A stretch of 48,927 nt of DNA. Source: Acidocella sp. (GTDB lineage: Bacteria; Pseudomonadota; Alphaproteobacteria; Acetobacterales; Acetobacteraceae). The stretch covers positions 1 to 48,927 of the forward strand of contig NZ_JAQTZC010000006.1 of the NCBI RefSeq assembly GCF_028687955.1, in the 5' to 3' direction. The number at the start of each line of letters is the position of its first letter. The first letter of the stretch is position 1. Position numbers and translations under genes: made by a program. The notes under the pieces are model-generated. The model made no database searches. It was not told where the DNA came from and saw only the letters and a list, made by a program, of their open reading frames with translations. Shown here one piece after another: positions 33,366-41,012 of this stretch.

Positions 33366-34403
33366 TCAGCCCGGCTGCCAGCCGAAATTCTTGGTCAGGA
33401 ACGACAGCATATCCACTTGGTCGGTGGGTGCGAGGTTGACGGCGGTAAGACTCGCGATGACCGCGGGGGCCGATTCCAGGGTAATGGAGCTGGCGCTGGC
33501 GGCGGCAACCAGGGCCGGGGCGGCGGTGGCCGCGCTGGCGGCCTGGCGCCATTGCGCGATGAGGCTCGGGTCAGTCAGCCGCGGCAGCACCATGATGAAA
33601 TCCAGCCGCGCGGCGCAGGCGGCGGCGCGGTAGGAGGTGTCCAGAAAGGGGGTGATGCTGGGGCCGAGGGCCGTGGCGTCGGGCAGGTTGGGGAATGCCG
33701 GGTCGGGGCTGATGCTGCCGTCAGCGTTTTGCAGGCCCAGGCTGAACACCGGTACGCCGCCGCCGGCAGTTAGGGGGGCAATATCCTCAGGCACCCCCTC
33801 GCCGCAGAGGAACACCGCATCCACCTCCCCGGCAATGAAGGCGCTGATTTTGGCATCCGTGCTGCGCAGGCCGAACACCGGGACCGTGGAGACGCCAAGC
33901 CGGGCCAGGGCGAGCAGCGCGGCGAGATCATTGCTCTCGGGCTGGTCGGCCGCCAGTTTCAAAGGGGCCATGGATTGCAGGGTGTTTAAATCCGGCGGTG
34001 CGCCGGCGGGCAGGCGCGCCACCAGCACACCGGAGTTGGCCCCGGCCATCAGCGGCACCCAGCGCGTGGGGTCAAAATGCACACGCGAATCGCTGGTGAG
34101 CCAGGCGGTCATCGCCGCTCCCGGCAAAATGGCCGCGGTTTTACCGTCGGGGACAACCAGCGCGTCCAGCCGGTTGGCGCCGGTGACGCCATCCAGCCCG
34201 CCGACCGCCTGGGTGGCGATGGCGGGCGCGCCGGGAAAGCCGGACTCCATCGCCAGCGCACAGGCCTTGCCCCAGCGGCTGGTCTGCTGGCCGTCCGGCC
34301 CGGCCACCAGCAATGTGAGGGCCGACAAGGCCCGCGCGCGCCCCGCACCAAACGGCACCAGGGATGCCAAAGCCAATCCGCGCACAAGCTGCCGGCGATT
34401 CAT
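33366..34403 (-). CDS. TctC-like periplasmic substrate-binding protein
   Basis: 345-residue exported protein. Signal peptide with a twin-Arg-like start: MNRRQLVRGLALASLVPFG then AGRARA-LSAL. The body resembles the TctC/Bug solute-binding family: VGGLDGVTGANRLDALV, PDGKTAAILPG, FDPTRWVPLMAGANSGVL, ARLGVSTVPVFGLRSTDA and IAGEVDAVFLCGEGVPED are the shared type of segments. Similarity is from memory of the family pattern and the fold is not proven. No TctA/TctB permease genes are nearby, so it is an orphan binding protein, as is common for Bug proteins, or has another periplasmic role. It lies between apt and radA, with its stop one base from the radA start, so is likely co-transcribed. Confidence 0.55.
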   Translation of the reverse strand: MNRRQLVRGLALASLVPFGAGRARALSALTLLVAGPDGQQTSRWGKACALAMESGFPGAPAIATQAVGGLDGVTGANRLDALVVPDGKTAAILPGAAMTAWLTSDSRVHFDPTRWVPLMAGANSGVLVARLPAGAPPDLNTLQSMAPLKLAADQPESNDLAALLALARLGVSTVPVFGLRSTDAKISAFIAGEVDAVFLCGEGVPEDIAPLTAGGGVPVFSLGLQNADGSISPDPAFPNLPDATALGPSITPFLDTSYRAAACAARLDFIMVLPRLTDPSLIAQWRQAASAATAAPALVAAASASSITLESAPAVIASLTAVNLAPTDQVDMLSFLTKNFGWQPG

Positions 34404-34470
34404 TCAGACTACCACCCTCTTTCGGTCAAACGGCACGTCGCGCCTAATTCGTGGCCAATTAATGGCAGGC

Positions 34471-34986
34471 TCAATCGTCGTACTGAACAAGCGCTTCGAA
34501 GGGAACGTCTAACTTCTTGCGGCCATTCAGGAAGGTCAGCTCGATCAGCGCGGCCGCGGCAACAACCTCGGCGCCGACGTTCTGCAACAGTTTAATGCCA
34601 GCAGCCATGGTGCCGCCCGTGGCCAGCAGGTCGTCGACCACCACCACCTTCGCGCCTGGCGTCACGGCATCGGCCTGAATTTCGATCCGGTCGGTTCCGT
34701 ATTCCAGATCGTAGTCCAGCCCCACGGTCTCACCAGGCAGCTTGCCGCGCTTGCGCAGCATGATAAAGCCGCAGCCCAGCTTGAGCGCCAGCGGCGCGGC
34801 CAGCAGAAAGCCGCGGCTCTCCACCCCGGCCAGCACGGTGGGATGATACGCCCGCACCACGTTGGCCATCCGGCCCATGGCCACCTGCCAGGCATCGGCA
34901 TGACGCAGCAGGGTTGAGATGTCATAGAAAAGAATTCCCGGCTTGGGGAAATCAGGGATGCCGCGAATGTGATCTTTCAGGTTCAT
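34471..34986 (-). CDS. apt: adenine phosphoribosyltransferase
   Basis: Purine salvage: adenine plus PRPP to AMP. 171 residues, standard length. Seen: [20 protein letters not shown] at the N-terminus, [20 protein letters not shown], the flexible-loop region [20 protein letters not shown], and the PRPP motif [21 protein letters not shown] 34986 is chosen; a longer frame (to 35085) runs into the broken moaD. Same direction as the radA-cvpA-purF genes downstream, which places salvage and de novo purine genes together. Confidence 0.95.
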   Translation of the reverse strand: MNLKDHIRGIPDFPKPGILFYDISTLLRHADAWQVAMGRMANVVRAYHPTVLAGVESRGFLLAAPLALKLGCGFIMLRKRGKLPGETVGLDYDLEYGTDRIEIQADAVTPGAKVVVVDDLLATGGTMAAGIKLLQNVGAEVVAAAALIELTFLNGRKKLDVPFEALVQYDD

Positions 34987-35041
34987 GGAGGCGTCTATAG
35001 CCGACCCGCCGGGCGGGGCAAACCTTTGCCAGAGAGTCCAT

Positions 35042-35314
35042 TCATCCCAGCCCGCCGCGGGCGGCGATTTGCGGGCTGCCGCCATGGCTGGCGCGCACGA
35101 TGCCGGTGAAGCTGGCGAGGAGGGCCATGCCTGCGAATTCCTGGCCGATCGCGCAGCGGATCAGCCTGGGGTCAGCGAAAGCGGCGGCATGGCCAGGCGA
35201 GCGCGCGCGGCCAGGAAATGAGACCGTCCACTGTGGAGACGCCTTCCGGCAGGGGCAGATTTTCCTCGGTCTGCCCTATTTTTCCCGTACCCAGGCAAAA
35301 TAAAGCAGCTTCAT
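35042..35314 (-). pseudogene. moaD: moaD (molybdopterin synthase small subunit) pseudogene with frameshifts
   Basis: From ATG 35314 the minus strand reads MKLLYFAWVREK and hits TAG. Adding one A to the run of five A at 35279-35283 restores IGQTEENLPLPEGVSTVDGL, continuing ISW. A second shift near 35185-35200 is needed to reach [20 protein letters not shown] followed by FAGM. The C-terminus no longer gives an in-frame PPVxGG ending: a PPAAG segment exists only in another frame. In order these are the pieces of a MoaD ubiquitin-like sulfur carrier (about 80 residues). Position supports this, because pgsA-moaD is a known alphaproteobacterial order. moaE is absent. The upstream lipoprotein stop is one base from the ATG. 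Two or more shifts make sequencing error unlikely. Confidence 0.75.
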
Positions 35315-35315
35315 T

Positions 35316-35735
35316 TTAATTGCCGCTGCTGGCGGAGGGCACCACTTGTGGCGTCGCCCCCGCAGGAACCGCGTACAGGGTGCCGCCGGCTGTGCCGGTG
35401 GAGCCTGGCGCCGGCCCCTGCCCGGGCGGGTAGGGCGAGGGCAGCGAGGGCGTGTAGGACTGGCCGAGCGGCAGATTCGCGTTTTTCTGGATGTCACTCA
35501 ACGTCGGCATCGGTTGCACCGGGCCGGGCCAGACATCGCCCGCCTGCGGCGCAATCGGCGTGACAGCGGGGCTTTTGCCCAGGGAACGCTGGGCGGTTTC
35601 GCTCGCCACCCTGGGCGCATTCGGATTGCCGAACGGCCACAAGGAATCCGCTGCGAAATGGCGCTCGCTCGCGCAACCGGACAACAACAATACCAGACCC
35701 AGAACCAGACGATGCCGCAAAACCATGACTCCCAT
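35316..35735 (-). CDS. small proline-rich lipoprotein
   Basis: 139-residue protein from ATG 35735 (an alternative ATG at 35726 removes three residues). N-terminus MGVMVLRHRLVLGLVLLLSG followed by CASERHF has a clear lipobox (LSGC), so it is exported and lipidated at that Cys. The remainder is low-complexity, rich in Pro, Gly, Ser and Ala (PSLPSPYPPGQGPAPG), without catalytic motifs; it is probably periplasmic and outer-membrane attached. Family not recognised. It lies between pgsA and the broken moaD, one base upstream of the latter, so once shared a transcript with it. A longer frame to 35993 overlaps pgsA antisense-like and is not credible. Confidence 0.65.
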   Translation of the reverse strand: MGVMVLRHRLVLGLVLLLSGCASERHFAADSLWPFGNPNAPRVASETAQRSLGKSPAVTPIAPQAGDVWPGPVQPMPTLSDIQKNANLPLGQSYTPSLPSPYPPGQGPAPGSTGTAGGTLYAVPAGATPQVVPSASSGN

Positions 35736-35788
35736 GCACTTGCGCCCGTGTTTAGCCGAACCGGCGCCCGGAGGAAATGCGCGCCTGT

Positions 35789-36373
35789 TCAAACGCCGGA
35801 GCGGGGCGCGCTGACGTGGCGCAGCCCGGCGGTGAGGTAATCCCAGCCGGTGACAAGGGTGAGGACCGCGGCCATCCACAATAAGGTGCCGCCGATCCAG
35901 GCCATCGGCAGCCAGCCGAGCCCGATGATCCGCGCGCCGCCGCTCCCCAGCAGCAGCAGGCCGAGCGCCACCATCTGCACGCCGGTTTTCCATTTGGCCA
36001 AGCGCGTCACCGGCAGGCCGATGCGTAACTCGGCCAGATATTCGCGCAAGCCGCTAACCAGGATTTCGCGCAGCATGATGACGATGGCGGGGTAGATGCC
36101 CCAACCCGGCAGGTGGCCAAAGCCGACCAGCGCCATCAGCGTCGCGCCGATCAGCAGTTTGTCGGCGATCGGATCGAGCATGCGGCCGAAATCCGACAGC
36201 TGGGCCATTTCGCGGGCCAGCCGGCCATCAAGATAATCGGTCACCGCCGCGATGAGAAACACCAGGGCGGCCAGAAAATCCGCCCAGGGCGCGCCGATGG
36301 CGACAAAGAGCACGAGCAAAGGAATAGCGCCGATGCGCGAGAGGGTGAGGATATTTGGCAGATCACTTATCAT
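35789..36373 (-). CDS. pgsA: CDP-diacylglycerol-glycerol-3-phosphate 3-phosphatidyltransferase
   Basis: Membrane enzyme making phosphatidylglycerol phosphate from CDP-diacylglycerol and glycerol 3-phosphate (the latter from GpsA). 194 residues from ATG 36373; a GTG at 36382 would add three. N-terminal SDLPNILTLSRIGAIPLLVL is typical of PgsA. The CDP-alcohol phosphotransferase motif D-x2-D-G-x2-A-R-x8-G-x3-D-x3-D is intact in DYLDGRLAREMAQLSDFG followed by RMLDPIAD. About five hydrophobic helices follow. Same strand as the lipoprotein and moaD remnant. Confidence 0.94.
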   Translation of the reverse strand: MISDLPNILTLSRIGAIPLLVLFVAIGAPWADFLAALVFLIAAVTDYLDGRLAREMAQLSDFGRMLDPIADKLLIGATLMALVGFGHLPGWGIYPAIVIMLREILVSGLREYLAELRIGLPVTRLAKWKTGVQMVALGLLLLGSGGARIIGLGWLPMAWIGGTLLWMAAVLTLVTGWDYLTAGLRHVSAPRSGV

Positions 36374-36505
36374 TTTGCCCACAGTAGCTGGGTTTTCGTC
36401 CCGGCGGAACAGCTAATGCGGCTTCAATTTCCTGCAGACAGGCAGCGCCAGGAGGGGGATGCGGTGCGGGTGCCATGGGCGGAGATTTGTCTGCGGCCTG
36501 ACCCC

Positions 36506-37147
36506 TTAAAGCTGAAGCGGCTGGGTGAGGCGCTTGATGAACGCCGAGAGATGGTGGCGGCGCATCTCGGCCTTCGCCTTGGCGCTGGTGGTCATGTAGT
36601 TCATCTGCACCACATAGCGCTGGCCGATAAATTGTTTGTGACCGTGGAAGGCGGTGGGGCTGTTGGGGAAAACCAGCAGGGTGCCGTCCACCGGGGGAAT
36701 TTCGGCGGCGTAGTTTTCCAGATCCGTGCCATTGCGCAGCAGGCGCAGGCAGCCTTCCTGGCGGGACCAGGCCTCGCCGCTGGCGGGATTGAGATAGAGC
36801 AGGATGGTGACGCGCTTGGCTGTGGAATCGGTGTGAATCTGGCCGTCCTGCGCGCCGGAATTGCCGCGCAGGGTGGTCATCAACGGGGCGCTCTTAAGGT
36901 CCAGCCCGAATTTCCCGGCGATGATGGCGCGGAACTCTTCACCCTCCAGCCCCGCAATGGCGGCGCGGGCGGCCGGCCCCAGCTTCAGCGCGCCGATGGG
37001 GAAGCTGCCACGCCCCTTCATCGGCGGCAGGGCCGCGAACACGGCGGCCAGCGCCTGCGGCTTCACGAAACGCGGCAGCACGATGTGGGGAAACGGGCTG
37101 GCGGCGACCGGCGCCGCGCGCAAACCCTCGAAATCGAGAACATCCAT
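36506..37147 (-). CDS. 2-oxoglutarate/Fe(II)-dependent oxygenase family protein
   Basis: 213-residue protein with the double-stranded beta-helix iron site: HTDS (the HxD pair) in the middle, the distal His in AFHGHKQFIGQR and the 2-oxoglutarate-binding Arg in GQRYVVQMNYM. Other recognisable parts are PFPHIVLPRFVKPQALAAVF at the N-terminus and VTILLYLNPASGEAW. Likely a cytoplasmic prolyl-hydroxylase-like (2OG-FeII_Oxy) enzyme acting on a small molecule or protein; the substrate is unknown. ATG 37147 is chosen (MDVLDFEGLRAAP) over an upstream start at 37213. Divergent from zapE, with pgsA 132 bp downstream on the same strand. Confidence 0.72.
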   Translation of the reverse strand: MDVLDFEGLRAAPVAASPFPHIVLPRFVKPQALAAVFAALPPMKGRGSFPIGALKLGPAARAAIAGLEGEEFRAIIAGKFGLDLKSAPLMTTLRGNSGAQDGQIHTDSTAKRVTILLYLNPASGEAWSRQEGCLRLLRNGTDLENYAAEIPPVDGTLLVFPNSPTAFHGHKQFIGQRYVVQMNYMTTSAKAKAEMRRHHLSAFIKRLTQPLQL

Positions 37148-37321
37148 AAGCAAATGCGTATTCAAGCCAGGGCCGCGCGTCAATGCACAGCGGGCGCGTG
37201 AGGCGCATGACAAATGATTGCGCGCGTCGCCACTGGATTATTGCCTAACCCCACGCGCAATGCAACCAAGCTTTATGGTTGTTGCGCTGCACAAGCCCCA
37301 GGAGTAACGGGGGTGCCTAGC

Positions 37322-38470
37322 ATGTCCAGCGTCTCCTACTCCGCTCCCGGCGTCATCCCCGCGTACCGCGCCCACGTCGCCGCCGGAATGATCGTCTCCG
37401 ACCCCGCGCAGGCCAGCGCGGCCGAGCGGCTGCAGGATTTATGGGCGAAGCTACGCGGCTATAACCCGTATCCGAAGAAGCCACCCAACGGCTGGGTGGG
37501 CCGGTTGCTCCACCGCAAGCAGGTGGATGAGGTGCAGGACCATCCCAACGGGCTGTATATCGTGGGCGAGGTTGGGCGCGGCAAATCCATGCTGATGGAT
37601 TTGTTCTTCGAGGCGGCCGACGTGCCGCGCAAAAAACGCATCCATTTCCACGAATTCATGCAGGACGCACACCGGCGCTTCCATGCCATCAAGCGCGGCA
37701 ATCCCAACATCGCCGACCCGATTCCCGCCCTGGCCGATGAGATCGCCGAGGAAGCCACCTTGCTCTGCTTCGACGAATTCCAGGTGCATGACATTGTGGA
37801 CGCGATGATCCTGGGCCGGCTGTTCGAGGCGCTGTTCGCCCGGCTGGTGGTGGTCGTCGCCACCTCCAACACGCTCCCGGATGACTTATACAAGGGCAAG
37901 CCGGGGCGCGATGCGTTTTTGCCGTTCATCGCGATGATCAAGAAAAAGCTGGATGTGCTGGTGCTGGACGCCGAGCGCGACTACCGGCGCGAGCGGCTGC
38001 ATGGGCTGGCGTGCTGGTATGTACCAGCCAACACAAGGGCGGACGCGGCGTTGGACCGGATTTTCAGTGAACTCACCGCCGGGGCGGCGCCAAAGGCGGA
38101 GCGTATCGTCGTAACCGGACGCACCCTGGCCGTACCGCTGGCCGGGGCGCAGACGGCGCGGTTCGACTTCCATGCGCTTTGCGGCGTGCCGCTCGGGCCG
38201 GGCGATTATCTGGCCCTGGCGACGCATTATCACAACATACTGATCGACGGGATTCCCAGGCTATCGCCAGATAATTTCGATGAGGCGCGGCGCTTCGTGA
38301 CGCTGATCGACGCGCTCTATGAACACCGGGTGAAACTCTACGCCACCGCCGCCGCGCGGCCCGATGATTTGTACCGTTCCGGCGAAGGCGCTGCGATATT
38401 TGAGCGCACCGCCTCCCGCCTGGAGGAAATGCAGAGCGAGGAATATTTGAAACTGCCACATCTGACTTGA
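37322..38470 (+). CDS. zapE: AFG1/ZapE family ATPase
   Basis: AAA-type ATPase of the Afg1/ZapE family, 382 residues. In E. coli ZapE is a division-ring-associated ATPase; the mitochondrial homologue handles membrane proteins. Seen: [20 protein letters not shown] (Walker A) near residue 80, [16 protein letters not shown], Walker [20 protein letters not shown], sensor-1 type [15 protein letters not shown], and the C-terminal [23 protein letters not shown] 37322 is chosen because the earlier in-frame residues back to 37214 are not family-like. In many alphaproteobacteria zapE sits near the sdh/mdh/suc genes, as here just upstream of sucC. Confidence 0.92.
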   Translation: MSSVSYSAPGVIPAYRAHVAAGMIVSDPAQASAAERLQDLWAKLRGYNPYPKKPPNGWVGRLLHRKQVDEVQDHPNGLYIVGEVGRGKSMLMDLFFEAADVPRKKRIHFHEFMQDAHRRFHAIKRGNPNIADPIPALADEIAEEATLLCFDEFQVHDIVDAMILGRLFEALFARLVVVVATSNTLPDDLYKGKPGRDAFLPFIAMIKKKLDVLVLDAERDYRRERLHGLACWYVPANTRADAALDRIFSELTAGAAPKAERIVVTGRTLAVPLAGAQTARFDFHALCGVPLGPGDYLALATHYHNILIDGIPRLSPDNFDEARRFVTLIDALYEHRVKLYATAAARPDDLYRSGEGAAIFERTASRLEEMQSEEYLKLPHLT

Positions 38471-38539
38471 CCAACGGGGAGATGCCGCCGGGCTTTCCCC
38501 CTGCAATCGTGAAACTCCTGCAGCGCAGCAATGCTTCTT

Positions 38540-38584
38540 GCCGGGGGCTGATGATTGGAGTAGCACCCCCGGCGACGCCTTTTT
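38540..38584 (+). terminator. hairpin followed by T tract between zapE and sucC
   Basis: Perfect 8-bp stem GCCGGGGG (38540-38547)/CCCCCGGC (38566-38573) with an 18-base loop, then GACGCC and TTTTT (38580-38584). It lies 70 bp after the zapE stop and 31 bp before the sucC start. It could end zapE transcription or act as an attenuator in the sucC leader; the T run is a few bases from the stem, so efficiency is uncertain. Confidence 0.55.
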
Positions 38585-38615
38585 AACTCCAGAAAACAGG
38601 GTAGGCCGACTTCAA

Positions 38616-39812
38616 ATGAATATACATGAATATCAAGGCAAGGAACTGCTGAAAGCCTATGGCGTCGCAGTGTTGGGCGGGCATGTCGCCTGGACGCCGG
38701 AAGAAGCCGTGGAAGCCGCGAAAAAGCTTCCCGGGCCGGTGTATGTGGTAAAATCCCAGATCCATGCCGGTGGGCGCGGGGCTGGCAAGTTCAAGGATGA
38801 CCCCAACGGCAAGGGCGGCGTGCGCCTGGCCAAATCGCTTGACGAAGTGCGCGAAGCCGCCGCCGCGATGATCGGCCACACGCTGATCACCAAGCAGACC
38901 GGTCCGGGCGGCCGCCTGGTGCGCCGCGTTTATGTGGAAGCTGGTTGCGATATCAAGCGTGAGCTGTATCTCTCCCTGCTGATCGACCGTTCGGTCTCCG
39001 AGATTGTGATCATCGCCTCCACCGAGGGCGGCATGGAGATCGAGGAAGTGGCCGAGCACCACCCCGAGAAGATTCTGCGCGCCCCGGTTGACCCAGCCGC
39101 CGGGATTTCCGGTTTCCACGCCCGCAAGCTGGCCTTCGGCCTGGGCCTGGAAGGCAAGCAGGTCGGCACGTTCACCAAGTTCGTGAGCGCGATCTATGAG
39201 GCGTTCGTCGCGCTGGATGCGGCGATCATGGAAATCAACCCGCTGGTGGTGACCGGCGCTGGCGAAATCATCGCGCTGGATGCCAAGGTGAGCTTTGACG
39301 ACAACGCGCTCTACCGCCATCCCGAGATTGAGAAGCTGCGCGACGAATCCGAGGAAGACGCCAAGGAGCTGGAAGCCAACAAGCACAGCCTCTCTTACGT
39401 GGCGCTGGACGGGAACATCGGCTGCATGGTGAACGGCGCCGGGCTGGCGATGGCGACCATGGACATCATCAAGCTCTACGGCGCGGAGCCGGCGAACTTT
39501 TTGGACGTTGGCGGCGGCGCGACCAAGGAGCGCGTGACGGCGGCGTTCAAGATCATTCTCTCGGACCCGAACGTGGAGGGCATTCTGGTCAACATTTTTG
39601 GCGGCATCATGCGCTGCGATGTCATCGCCGAGGGCGTGATCGCCGCCGCGCGGGAGGTTTCGCTCTCCGTGCCGCTGGTGGTGCGCCTGGAAGGCACCAA
39701 TGTGCAGCTTGGCAAGGATATCATGGCCAAATCCGGCCTGCCGATCATCCCGGCGGACAACCTCGCCGATGCTGCTGAAAAAATCGTCAAAGCCGTGAAG
39801 GAAGCCGCGTAA
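38616..39812 (+). CDS. sucC: succinyl-CoA synthetase subunit beta (ADP-forming)
   Basis: ATP-grasp subunit of succinyl-CoA synthetase, 398 residues. Seen: [73 protein letters not shown] with metal-binding residues, [19 protein letters not shown], and [18 protein letters not shown] with the CoA/power-helix region. ATG 38616 gives the invariant family N-terminus. Overlaps sucD by one base (TAATG). Converts succinyl-CoA from SucAB or KorAB to succinate with ATP formation. Confidence 0.97.
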   Translation: MNIHEYQGKELLKAYGVAVLGGHVAWTPEEAVEAAKKLPGPVYVVKSQIHAGGRGAGKFKDDPNGKGGVRLAKSLDEVREAAAAMIGHTLITKQTGPGGRLVRRVYVEAGCDIKRELYLSLLIDRSVSEIVIIASTEGGMEIEEVAEHHPEKILRAPVDPAAGISGFHARKLAFGLGLEGKQVGTFTKFVSAIYEAFVALDAAIMEINPLVVTGAGEIIALDAKVSFDDNALYRHPEIEKLRDESEEDAKELEANKHSLSYVALDGNIGCMVNGAGLAMATMDIIKLYGAEPANFLDVGGGATKERVTAAFKIILSDPNVEGILVNIFGGIMRCDVIAEGVIAAAREVSLSVPLVVRLEGTNVQLGKDIMAKSGLPIIPADNLADAAEKIVKAVKEAA

Positions 39813-40687
39813 TGGCCATTCTCGTCAATAAAAACACCAAAGTCATCACCCAGGGCTTCACCGGCGCGCAGGGCACGTTCCACTCCGAGCAAGCGCTGGC
39901 GTATGGCACGCAGGTTGTCGGCGGCGTGACGCCGGGCAAGGGCGGCAACAAGCATCTCGACCTGCCGGTGTTCAACACCGTGGGCGAAGCGCGCGCCAAG
40001 ACCGGCGCCAATGCCTCGGCGATTTATGTGCCGCCGCCGTTCGCGGCCGATTCCATCCTTGAGGCGATCGACGCCGGGATCGAGCTGATCGTGTGCATCA
40101 CCGAGGGCATTCCGGTGCTCGACATGGTGAAGGTGAAGCGCGCGCTTTGCGGCTCCAACTCGCGCCTCGTGGGACCGAACTGCCCCGGCGTCATCACCCC
40201 GGATGAATGCAAGATCGGCATCATGCCCGGCCACATCCACAAGCGCGGCTCAATTGGCATCGTCTCGCGCTCCGGCACGCTGACCTATGAGGCCGTGGCG
40301 CAGACCACCGCCGCCGGGCTTGGCCAGTCCACCTGCGTTGGCATCGGCGGTGACCCGGTGAAGGGCATGGATTTCATCGAGGTGCTGGACCTGTTCCTGC
40401 ATGACGACGAGACCCAGGCGATCATCATGATCGGCGAAATCGGCGGCCCTTCCGAGATCGACGCGGCTGCGTTCCTCGCCCACCACAAGATCAAGAAGCC
40501 GGTTGTGGGCTTCATCGCAGGGGTGACCGCACCTCCGGGCCGCCGCATGGGCCATGCTGGCGCGGTGATCTCAGGCGGCAAGGATACCGCCCAGGCGAAA
40601 ATCGCCGCCATGCAGGAGGCCGGCATTTTTGTCGCCGACAGCCCGGCGGCGCTGGGCAGCACCATGGTGAAGGCGCTGCGGGCATAA
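39812..40687 (+). CDS. sucD: succinyl-CoA synthetase subunit alpha
   Basis: CoA-binding, phosphohistidine subunit, 291 residues. Seen: [20 protein letters not shown] with the CoA-binding Rossmann N-terminus, [51 protein letters not shown], and the catalytic His in [20 protein letters not shown]. The start overlaps the sucC stop (TAATG). A strong terminator follows 28 bp after the stop, so sucCD and sucAB are probably separate transcripts or linked by read-through. Confidence 0.97.
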   Translation: MAILVNKNTKVITQGFTGAQGTFHSEQALAYGTQVVGGVTPGKGGNKHLDLPVFNTVGEARAKTGANASAIYVPPPFAADSILEAIDAGIELIVCITEGIPVLDMVKVKRALCGSNSRLVGPNCPGVITPDECKIGIMPGHIHKRGSIGIVSRSGTLTYEAVAQTTAAGLGQSTCVGIGGDPVKGMDFIEVLDLFLHDDETQAIIMIGEIGGPSEIDAAAFLAHHKIKKPVVGFIAGVTAPPGRRMGHAGAVISGGKDTAQAKIAAMQEAGIFVADSPAALGSTMVKALRA

Positions 40688-40715
40688 GCGCCGCAGCTAT
40701 GTGATTGATTGGTTG

Positions 40716-40748
40716 AAGGCTGAATCGCACAAGCGGTTCAGCCTTTTT
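40716..40748 (+). terminator. rho-independent terminator after sucD
   Basis: Stem AAGGCTGAA (40716-40724)/TTCAGCCTT (40737-40745), 9 bp perfect with a 12-base loop, running directly into TTTTT (40744-40748). Starts 28 bp after the sucD stop. Confidence 0.85.
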
Positions 40749-40831
40749 CGTGGCGTTCCGCCGGGTTTGCGCATTATGAAACGGGCGGATTTTAAGAAAT
40801 CGGACGGCGCGGGGCGGTTAATCTGATACAC

Positions 40832-41005
40832 ATGCAGGTTGAACAACCCAGCCCCTCCAAACCGGATAAAGATCAGGCCGGGCTTGTGGCTTATATGCCC
40901 GCAGAGTTCGCAGACCCGCCCTTCTCGCGCGGGAGGGTGAGCTTGACGCTGCCGCGGTGTGGCAGCGTGGAACAAGCGGGACGGAATCGCTTTATAGAGG
41001 GATAG
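40832..41005 (+). CDS. small open frame (57 codons) just upstream of sucA
   Basis: ATG 40832 to TAG 41003-41005, ending 7 bp before the sucA ATG. It reads MQVEQPSPSKPDKDQAGLVA at the start and ends GRNRFIEG. No family recognised and no good ribosome site before the ATG. A hairpin with arms CGCTGCC (40947-40953)/GGCAGCG (40961-40967) lies inside it, and the sucA ribosome site (GAGGGATAGG) lies at its 3' end. It could be a leader peptide that couples to sucA, or chance. The rest of this 325-bp gap holds the sucD terminator and presumably the sucA promoter. Confidence 0.25.
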   Translation: MQVEQPSPSKPDKDQAGLVAYMPAEFADPPFSRGRVSLTLPRCGSVEQAGRNRFIEG

Positions 41006-41012
41006 GTTTGGC

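Noticed and set aside
34985-35221. Plus-strand 78-codon frame between apt and the lipoprotein gene
   Set aside because: It is antisense to the moaD remnant and has no protein-like features; the minus-strand MoaD pieces explain the region.
38012-38030. TGCTGGTATGTACCAGCCA resembling the REP termini
   Set aside because: It lies inside zapE coding sequence (CWYVPAN), lacks the conserved loop, and is explained by the codons.
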